Program-made: the position numbers and the translations under genes
Part shown: piece after piece, positions 1 to 4,377 of the stretch
Numbering within the stretch: the first letter of the stretch is position 1
Layout: the number at the start of each line of letters is the position of its first letter
Notes under the pieces: model-generated
Seen by the model: only the letters and a program-made list of their open reading frames with translations
Databases searched by the model: none
Told to the model about the DNA's origin: nothing
Assembly: GCA_039680225.1 (NCBI GenBank)
Contig: JBDKTK010000014.1
Location: forward strand, 1-6,408
Length of the DNA: 6,408 nt
From: JBDKTK01 sp039680225
GTDB taxonomy: Bacteria > Desulfobacterota > Syntrophia > Syntrophales > UBA4778
Reading direction: 5' to 3'

Positions 1-339
1 TCCCTCGCGGCAGATGGTCGGGGTCGCCGAAAAAGACATGAAGTCGCCGGGCACGGCCAGCATTCCCGGTTCCAGGCCTTTTTTCAGGGAGCCGGTCGAG
101 TTTACGGCTATAATTTCACCGACGCCGATCTGCTTGAATGCGCTGAGATTGGCGGGATGGTTGATCAAATGGGGGAGGATCGGACGGGTTTTGTCCGTCC
201 CGTGGCGGGCGATGCAGGCGAACTTCCTGCCGACGAGCACCCGGGCCGTCCCGAAAGGCGTCTCGAACAAATCTTCATTGAACTCGCCCTCGAAATCACG
301 AAGGAGAATGGTTCCGGATATAATTCCCAGCAGGCCCAT
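1..339 (-). CDS. MTAP/PNP-family purine nucleoside phosphorylase, N-terminal part (cut by window edge)
   Basis: The minus strand encodes 113 residues from an ATG at 339 and remains open at position 1, so the C-terminal half or more is missing. The family phosphorolyses purine nucleosides (5'-methylthioadenosine, inosine or guanosine) to base and ribose-1-phosphate in the cytosol, for purine and methionine salvage. The start MGLLGIISGT resembles the family's N-terminal strand carrying the phosphate-binding Ser/Thr. RHG at 45-47, the P-H-L-I-N stretch at 56-60 with A-N at 63-64, and S-T-G-S-L at 81-85 are typical phosphate and ribose contacts of the MTAP/PNP trimeric fold. The base-specificity residues lie in the missing part, so MTAP versus 6-oxopurine PNP cannot be decided. 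A weak GGATGG precedes the ATG. The gene is divergent from the thioredoxin gene across 206 bp. The family call is firm; the substrate is open. Confidence 0.85.
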   Translation of the reverse strand, partial: MGLLGIISGTILLRDFEGEFNEDLFETPFGTARVLVGRKFACIARHGTDKTRPILPHLINHPANLSAFKQIGVGEIIAVNSTGSLKKGLEPGMLAVPGDFMSFSATPTICREG

Positions 340-435
340 GCGTTTTCCATCCGATTGGGATGGCAATGCTTATCAGATTCACAGGTCGAAGTCAAAAAAA
401 CGCTCGCAATTAACGGACAAACGGCGCGTATGAAA

Positions 436-468
436 TTGGGATGTCCCAAAGCATGCCTGATCCATGCT
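436..468. repeat. Two adjacent short inverted repeats, possible operator
   Basis: The first is TTGGGA-TG-TCCCAA (436-449), a perfect 6-bp inverted repeat with a 2-bp centre. The second follows at once: AGCATG (450-455), a 7-nt spacer, then CATGCT (463-468), also perfect. Neither is followed by a T-run, so they do not look like terminators. They lie 20-50 bp upstream of the putative -35 box of the thioredoxin gene, where an activator might bind, or between two divergent promoters. The repeats are read directly from the sequence; the regulatory role is inference, and 6-bp arms can occur by chance. Confidence 0.4.
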
Positions 469-488
469 AAGTTATACCTAATCTGTGA

Positions 489-518
489 TTGACAGTGTCT
501 GAAAGTATATGGCATATT
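489..518 (+). promoter_or_regulatory. Putative sigma70 promoter for the thioredoxin-bamD pair
   Basis: A consensus -35 hexamer TTGACA (489-494) is followed after 18 bp by CATATT (513-518), four of six matches to the -10 consensus. Transcription would start near 525 and give a leader of about 20 nt that just accommodates the ribosome-binding site. The perfect -35 box and the position relative to the gene favour it; the imperfect -10 box leaves doubt. Confidence 0.45.
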
Positions 519-534
519 CCAGCGAACTCTGAAC

Positions 535-540
535 GGGAGG
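535..540 (+). promoter_or_regulatory. Shine-Dalgarno site of the selenocysteine thioredoxin gene
   Basis: GGGAGG ends five bases before the ATG at 546. It is the strongest ribosome-binding site in the window. It fixes the start at 546 rather than at the in-frame ATG at 561, and shows that the reading frame interrupted by TGA is set up for active translation. Confidence 0.75.
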
Positions 541-545
541 TAGAC

Positions 546-872
546 ATGGCGGACGCAGCAATGGCAGTCAACGACGGCACCTTCGAAACCGAGGTGCTCA
601 AAGCGGATGTGCCGGTCCTAGTTGATTTCTGGGCGCCCTGGTGAGGGGCATGCAGGGCAATCGGTCCGATTGTCGACGAACTGGCGGAAGAATATGCGTC
701 CAAGGCGAAATTCGTCCTGATGAATCTTGACGACAGCGCCGGGACCGCAGCGAAGCTGGGCATCATGGGCATACCGACATTGAAATACTTTAAAGGCGGG
801 AAGGTCATCGGGACGCTGGCCGGTGTTGTCTCCCGGGAACGCATTGAAGACCTGTTGAAGAAGGGCTTTTAG
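546..872 (+). CDS. trxA: Selenocysteine-containing thioredoxin (in-frame TGA at 642-644)
   Basis: The reading frame encodes 108 residues, the normal length of a bacterial thioredoxin, if the TGA at codon 33 is read as selenocysteine. Thioredoxin is a cytosolic dithiol reductant of protein disulfides, normally recycled by thioredoxin reductase. VLVDFWAPW (24-32) carries the buried Asp27 and Trp29/Trp32 of the family. Next come Sec33-Gly34-Ala35-Cys36 in place of Cys-Gly-Pro-Cys, then Pro41, and GIPTLKYF (75-82) with the cis-proline Pro77, then G84-G85 and G93. Homology continues unbroken across the TGA in one frame. The TGA replaces exactly the nucleophilic cysteine, and the resolving Cys36 is intact. 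A hairpin suited to SECIS function follows (656-674). The start at 546 has a strong Shine-Dalgarno site; the stop is TAG at 870-872, five bases before bamD. Alternatives are a TGT/TGC-to-TGA mutation or a sequencing error. Incorporation needs SelA, SelB, SelC and SelD, which are not in this window. Confidence 0.9.
642..674 (+). promoter_or_regulatory. Bacterial SECIS element (UGA codon plus downstream hairpin)
   Basis: The UGA at 642-644 is followed by GGCAATCG (656-663), a three-base loop GTC (664-666) and CGATTGTC (667-674). These form an 8-bp stem with one G-U wobble. Bacterial selenocysteine insertion uses a stem-loop inside the coding region, just after the UGA, with a G and U in a small apical loop bound by SelB; the known spacing from UGA to the loop G is roughly 16-37 nt. 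Here 19 nt separate UGA from loop G664, and U665 follows it. If the closing G-C pair opens, the loop reads GGUCC, close to the GGUCU of the E. coli fdhF element. The bulged U of the E. coli upper stem is not evident. The stem codes for the conserved I-G-P-I-V stretch of thioredoxin, so it satisfies protein and RNA constraints together. Confidence 0.75.
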
Positions 873-877
873 GTTTA

Positions 878-1627
878 ATGAGATCAAAAACAATTTTCAG
901 GATTATCGGCCTGCTGCTTTTATTTTCCCTCCTGGGAGGCTGCGGGTTGTGGAACAAATGGGGGAAAGCCCCCGACTACAGCCGCTCAAAGCCCGAGACC
1001 CTTTACCAGGAGGGCGTTACATTTTATCAGAAGAACGATTACCTGAAGGCCGTTGAGGTCTTCCAGGCGCTTAAGGAAGAGCATCCCCTGAGCCAGTATG
1101 CCCTCCTTGCCGAAATCGGGATCGCGGATTCCTATTACAGCGACAAGAAATACGGGGACGCCGAGGCGAACTACTCGGATTTCATCAACCTGCATCCCAC
1201 CAACAGCAATATCCCCTATGCCATGTACCAGATAGGGATTTGCCACTTTGAGCAGATGAGTTCAATTGACAGGGACCAGACGGAGACGATCAGGGCAAAA
1301 AAGGAATTCGAGAAACTCATCTCGCGCTTCCCGGAGAACAAGTTCAGCGTTATGGCGGAGAAGGCCTTGCGGGAATGCAAGCGGAGGCTGGCGGAGCACG
1401 AATTCTATGTCGGGGAGTTCTATTTCAAAACCAGCAGGTACAGGGCGGCCCTGAAGAGGTTCGAGCTGATTACCCGGGAGTACGCCAACCTCGGCCTTGA
1501 TTACAAAACGGCATATTTTATCAACGAATCCAAAAAGCGCCTGGCCGAAATGGAAAAAGAGGAAAAGCTCGCCGGCGGTAAAAAGAAGGCCGGGACCGAG
1601 TACCACGGGATGGAAGTCAGGAATTAA
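878..1627 (+). CDS. bamD: Outer-membrane protein assembly lipoprotein BamD
   Basis: The product has 249 residues, close to the about 245 of E. coli BamD (YfiO). BamD is the essential lipoprotein partner of BamA in the BAM complex, which folds beta-barrel proteins into the outer membrane from the periplasmic side. The N-terminus has a basic start, a hydrophobic stretch (9-19) and a lipobox L-G-G-C with lipidated Cys22; Gly23 follows, so there is no Asp inner-membrane retention signal. TPR-like helical pairs follow: about 41-70 (LYQEGVTFYQKNDYLKAVEV), 77-107, 113-152 and 172-203, with the family's H-P and R-F-P turns. The last 25 residues are Lys/Glu-rich. The ATG lies five bases after the thioredoxin stop; a weak AGG (871-873) overlaps that stop, so the two genes are probably cotranscribed and translationally coupled. 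The last 11 bp overlap the convergent kinase gene. Confidence 0.9.
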   Translation: MRSKTIFRIIGLLLLFSLLGGCGLWNKWGKAPDYSRSKPETLYQEGVTFYQKNDYLKAVEVFQALKEEHPLSQYALLAEIGIADSYYSDKKYGDAEANYSDFINLHPTNSNIPYAMYQIGICHFEQMSSIDRDQTETIRAKKEFEKLISRFPENKFSVMAEKALRECKRRLAEHEFYVGEFYFKTSRYRAALKRFELITREYANLGLDYKTAYFINESKKRLAEMEKEEKLAGGKKKAGTEYHGMEVRN

Positions 1628-1641
1628 GGAGCAGCATCCCG
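1606..1641. repeat. Inverted repeat spanning the two convergent stop codons
   Basis: CGGGATG (1606-1612) and CATCCCG (1635-1641) are perfect complements separated by 22 nt that contain the bamD TAA (1625-1627) and the kinase TGA (1619-1617 on the minus strand). The hairpin could mark the 3' ends of both transcripts, but the loop is long and no T-run follows on either strand, so it is not a canonical intrinsic terminator. No better terminator is visible where these genes meet. Confidence 0.25.
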
Positions 1642-3191
1642 GATAGCGCCTGGTACAGCGACTGGCTCTGTGTCCCGCAGGTATCTATAAGGATGTGCCT
1701 TCCCCCGGGGAGCCCCGAAACCTTCTCGTAATCCCTTTTCTGCTGTTCGAACAGTTCCCACCTGCCGTCCGAGGCATCCCGCGAATTTTTTATTCTCCTG
1801 TCGAGCCGTTCGTGAACGGTTGCGCTTGTGCACTCGCACTGGAAGGCAAAGAACCCGCTGCCGGTCTCCCGGGCCACATCAGCGGCCCTGAGCCTTGCAT
1901 CATTTCTCTTGAATGAGGCGTCTATGATTACAGAGCGGCCCCCTGCGAGGATGGACTGTGCTTTTTCAAAAGCCTTCCCGTAAGTCCGCGCGGACATCTC
2001 TTCCGAATAGATGCCTTCCCCGAATTTTTCGAGGCGCCTCTCTTCGGGCCGGATATCCAGGATCTCCTTCCGCAGGACGTCCGTCCTGATCACCCTGGCG
2101 TTCAGGACCGCGCCCAGGTTCCGGGCCAGGACGCTCTTGCCCGAGCCCATGAGGCCGGTTGTGATGATTAGAACCGGTTTCTCCGGGATGGCCGCGTATT
2201 TTGCGGCCAGGTCGAAATATCTGCGCGCCGTCAGCCTCGCCGATTTTTTTTCGGCCGCTCCGATGTCCGGGTCGTTGAGCCGGAAGCCGATCACTTTTCC
2301 CCTGACATATGCGTAGTAGCACTGGTATAACGGGAGCAGCTTCCTCACGTCGCTGTCGCCGGAATGCTTAAGGTATGCATCCACGAACTCCCGCGAAAAT
2401 TCCGGGTATCCGCGGAAATCCAGGTCCATCGCGAGGAAGGCGACATCGGCTGCGGTGTCCGAATACCGGAACCTGTCGTTGAACTCTATGCAGTCGTAAA
2501 TGATTATGCTGTCGGCCAGGCAGACATGCTCGGCATGAAGGTCCCCGTGGCAGTCGCGGATGTGCCGGCCCGCAACCCTCTTGTCCAGCAAATCTTTTTT
2601 CGACCGCAGGAATTTGTAAATATAAGCCCTGATGAAATCGTACTGCTCCCGCGCGATAGTGCGGCCGATAAAGCTCCGGGTCTGCTCGAAGTTCTCGTCG
2701 TGGTTTTTCTTGATTGTTTCCAGGCTGCCGAAACGGTCGATGTCCGCTCCCGTCCCGGCATGCGAGTGGAAATCGCTGACCTTCCGGGCAATGGCGCCCA
2801 TCTGTTCCGGTCCGATTTTCTTTTCCGAAAGCAGGTTCACCAGCATCCTGTCTTCCGGGAGCTTGATCATCTTGACCGCATATTCAACGACCTTCCGGCC
2901 GGCGCCGAGGACAAGCGCCCCGTTTGCTCCCTCGCTTATTTCCTCAACGCCCAGGTAAGCTTCCGGGGCGAGCCGCCGGTTGAGGGACACCTCCTTGAGG
3001 CAGTTCTCCCGGCGCTTTGCGAGCGTGGTGAAATCCAGGAACCCGAAGTCGACGGCCTTCTTGACCTTGTAGACAAGGTCGCCGGCGATGAACACATAGG
3101 ATATGTGCGTCTGGATGAGTTCAACGGACGCGGGGCGGTGCGGATAGAAATCGGGTCGGGACATTGCCGTTACGAGTCGCGGGTCGGTCAT
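1617..3191 (-). CDS. Bifunctional aminoglycoside-phosphotransferase-like kinase / P-loop kinase
   Basis: The 524-residue product fuses two phosphotransferase-type domains. Residues about 20-330 match the aminoglycoside-phosphotransferase-like family of COG2187: the N-terminal THISYVFIAGDLVYKVKK (28-45) supplies a lysine-rich nucleotide-binding strand, HGDLHAEH (215-222) carries catalytic Asp217, and Y-D-C-I-E-F-N (232-238) carries metal-binding Asp233. Residues about 338-524 are a predicted kinase of COG0645 type, with a Walker A GLMGSGKS (346-353), T-D at 370-371 and a Walker-B-like VIIDASF (421-427). The architecture is widespread in environmental Proteobacteria, but the substrate is unknown and drug resistance should not be assumed. 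The ATG at 3191 has a GGAGA seven bases upstream (3203-3199), supporting it over Met10. The stop is TGA, showing ordinary use of this codon here. The gene is separated from rlmN by 109 bp and may have its own promoter. Confidence 0.85.
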   Translation of the reverse strand: MTDPRLVTAMSRPDFYPHRPASVELIQTHISYVFIAGDLVYKVKKAVDFGFLDFTTLAKRRENCLKEVSLNRRLAPEAYLGVEEISEGANGALVLGAGRKVVEYAVKMIKLPEDRMLVNLLSEKKIGPEQMGAIARKVSDFHSHAGTGADIDRFGSLETIKKNHDENFEQTRSFIGRTIAREQYDFIRAYIYKFLRSKKDLLDKRVAGRHIRDCHGDLHAEHVCLADSIIIYDCIEFNDRFRYSDTAADVAFLAMDLDFRGYPEFSREFVDAYLKHSGDSDVRKLLPLYQCYYAYVRGKVIGFRLNDPDIGAAEKKSARLTARRYFDLAAKYAAIPEKPVLIITTGLMGSGKSVLARNLGAVLNARVIRTDVLRKEILDIRPEERRLEKFGEGIYSEEMSARTYGKAFEKAQSILAGGRSVIIDASFKRNDARLRAADVARETGSGFFAFQCECTSATVHERLDRRIKNSRDASDGRWELFEQQKRDYEKVSGLPGGRHILIDTCGTQSQSLYQALSGMLLLNS

Positions 3192-3222
3192 GAGAGTATC
3201 TCCAATGTAAATGCGATCATCA

Positions 3223-3299
3223 ATATCATCCCGGGTGCTTGCGACCGAAGGATCTGATTTTAAAAAAGACAGATCCTTCGCTTCGCTCAGGATGACATA
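3223..3299. repeat. REP-like imperfect long inverted repeat between rlmN and the kinase gene
   Basis: The core is a perfect 11-bp inverted repeat, CGAAGGATCTG (3246-3256) and CAGATCCTTCG (3270-3280), with a 13-nt A/T-rich loop. Outside the core the arms continue with imperfect pairing: the right arm reads CTTCGCTCAGGATGACATA (3281-3299), and the left arm has a diverged counterpart beginning TATCATCC (3224-3231). The right-arm wording, of the form CTTCGCTTCGCTCAGGATGACA, is familiar to me as a dispersed intergenic repeat in several bacterial lineages. On the minus strand the hairpin begins right after the rlmN stop, so it may stabilise or end that transcript. The T-run lies in the loop rather than after the stem, so it is not a standard intrinsic terminator. 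I see no gene here. Confidence 0.65.
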
Positions 3300-3300
3300 G

Positions 3301-4356
3301 TTAATGGTTTGTATTGTATTGTACCGTCCGCCTGCCGCTCAGCTGGCCGCAGGCCGCCAGGATGTCGCTCCCCTTGCTCTTCCGGAGTATGGCGGTATAG
3401 CCGTGCTTTATCAGGACGTTCCGGAATTCCTCGATCGCTTCCGCCGCAGGCGTTTTGAACGGCGCCCCCGGATATTCGTTGAACGCAATCAGGTTGAGCT
3501 TGCAGCGCACCCCCCGGAGCAGCTTCGCAAGCTTCTCGGCGCTCTGCCGGGAATCGTTCACACCCGCCATGAGGATATATTCAAAGGTGATCCTGCGGCG
3601 CTTCGGCATGGAATAGTCGCGGCACGCCCTGATCAGCTCAGCCAGCGGATGCTTCCTGTTTACCGGCATGATCTCGCTGCGCGTCAGGTCGTCGGGCGCG
3701 TTCAGGGAAATAGCAAGATTGACGGGAATGTCAAGCCCGAGCCTGATGATCCTGTCCGGGAGCCCGCACGTGGAAAGGGTGATTTTCCGCGGCGAGATTG
3801 CCAATCCGAATTCTGCAGTAATGATCCTGACGGCCTTGAGGACGTTGTCATAATTGTCGAGCGGCTCTCCCATGCCCATCAGGACAATGTTGTCTATTTC
3901 TTCGCCTTCGGGGACGCGGAACTTCGCCTCGATGATCTGGCCGGTTATTTCCGCGGGGAGGAGGTTGCGCCGGAACGCCGTTTTCCCGGTGAGACAGAAC
4001 ATGCAGCCCATGCGGCAGCCGGCCTGCGTTGAAATGCAGAGTGTCCGGTCATGCCTGCCGGGGATGATCACGCTCTCGATGAACTCGCCGTCTTCGAGCC
4101 TGAAGAGTATTTTCCGGGTGCCGTCCCGGGAGCTCTGGATTTCTTCAATCCGGAGCGGGCTGATGCGCGCCTTTCGGGCAAGCTCCGCGCGGAAATCCCT
4201 GGACAGGTCGGTCATTGACGTGAAATCGGCCGCCCCGGCCTGGTAAATCCATTTCATCAGCTGCCTGGCCCGGTATTTCTGCTTTCCCAGCCCGGAAATA
4301 AACTCCTCTATTTCCTCCAGGGTCATGTTCTTGATATCAGGCAGAGCGGTTTCCAT
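3301..4356 (-). CDS. rlmN: Dual-specificity RNA methyltransferase RlmN (23S rRNA A2503-C2), radical SAM
   Basis: The 351-residue product is slightly shorter than E. coli RlmN (384). RlmN is a cytosolic radical S-adenosylmethionine enzyme that methylates C2 of A2503 in 23S rRNA, and in E. coli also A37 of some tRNAs, affecting decoding accuracy. The 4Fe-4S motif C-R-M-G-C-M-F-C gives Cys114, Cys118 and Cys121. Cys107 and Cys336 match the two cysteines involved in methyl transfer (E. coli Cys118 and Cys355). GMGEPLDNYDNV (161-172) is the SAM-binding GGEP-type motif. The N-terminal helix MTLEEIEEFI followed by K-Y-R-A-R-Q (27-32) is the usual RlmN opening. I keep the start at 4356 because residues 7-11 belong to the conserved opening, although no Shine-Dalgarno site is visible; Met11 (4326) is the alternative. 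It lies 21 nt after the isocitrate dehydrogenase stop and is probably in the same operon. Confidence 0.95.
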   Translation of the reverse strand: METALPDIKNMTLEEIEEFISGLGKQKYRARQLMKWIYQAGAADFTSMTDLSRDFRAELARKARISPLRIEEIQSSRDGTRKILFRLEDGEFIESVIIPGRHDRTLCISTQAGCRMGCMFCLTGKTAFRRNLLPAEITGQIIEAKFRVPEGEEIDNIVLMGMGEPLDNYDNVLKAVRIITAEFGLAISPRKITLSTCGLPDRIIRLGLDIPVNLAISLNAPDDLTRSEIMPVNRKHPLAELIRACRDYSMPKRRRITFEYILMAGVNDSRQSAEKLAKLLRGVRCKLNLIAFNEYPGAPFKTPAAEAIEEFRNVLIKHGYTAILRKSKGSDILAACGQLSGRRTVQYNTNH

Positions 4357-4377
4357 TTTACGTTTTTAAAAAACCAT

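Larger units (their letters stand above)
340..545. other. Divergent intergenic region between nucleoside phosphorylase and thioredoxin genes
   Basis: These 206 bp separate two genes transcribed away from each other. They hold a run of seven A's (394-400), two small palindromes side by side (436-468), a sigma70-like promoter facing right (489-518) and the thioredoxin Shine-Dalgarno site (535-540). For the leftward gene only weak promoter candidates are visible: AGTCAA at 390-395 (TTGACT on the minus strand) without a good -10 box, and GTTATA at 471-476 (TATAAC on the minus strand) without a good -35 box. Reading frames crossing this region on either strand lack family resemblance and start signals, so I see no further gene here. 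Confidence 0.6.

Noticed and set aside
367..395. Minus-strand promoter for the nucleoside phosphorylase (TTGACT at 395-390)
   Set aside because: At 17-bp spacing the -10 position reads TAAGCA, a poor match, so I do not call it.
14..515. Overlapping reading frames on both strands across the left end
   Set aside because: The minus-strand frame starting at 339 gives a clear nucleoside phosphorylase; the others run through it or through the intergenic region without family features.
642..644. TGA at codon 33 of thioredoxin as a true stop, making the gene a pseudogene
   Set aside because: The TGA falls exactly on the catalytic Cys, the frame and conserved residues continue to a normal C-terminus, the Shine-Dalgarno site is strong and a SECIS-like hairpin follows. 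Random decay would be unlikely to hit this codon alone. A sequencing error cannot be fully excluded without reads.
642..644. TGA read as tryptophan or glycine under an altered genetic code
   Set aside because: The kinase gene ends at TGA in the normal place, tryptophans in the window are TGG, and the conserved residue at this position is Cys, not Trp or Gly.
720..872. Short protein starting at the in-frame ATG at 720, after the TGA
   Set aside because: It would lack the active site and half of the fold, and no convincing ribosome-binding site precedes it.
1617..3191. Aminoglycoside resistance gene
   Set aside because: The APH-like fold is shared by many small-molecule kinases; the fusion with a P-loop kinase and the chromosomal housekeeping context do not support a resistance role.
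2364..3257. Long plus-strand reading frame of 297 codons opposite the kinase gene
   Set aside because: It is antisense to a gene with clear family motifs, has no recognisable domain, and is explained by G+C-rich codon bias on the opposite strand.
3246..3280. Intrinsic terminator after rlmN
   Set aside because: The stem is strong, but the T-run is in the loop and none follows the 3' arm on the minus strand; a repeat element explains the structure better.
3304..4032. Long plus-strand reading frame of 242 codons opposite rlmN
   Set aside because: It is a shadow of rlmN, with no domain resemblance and no start signals.
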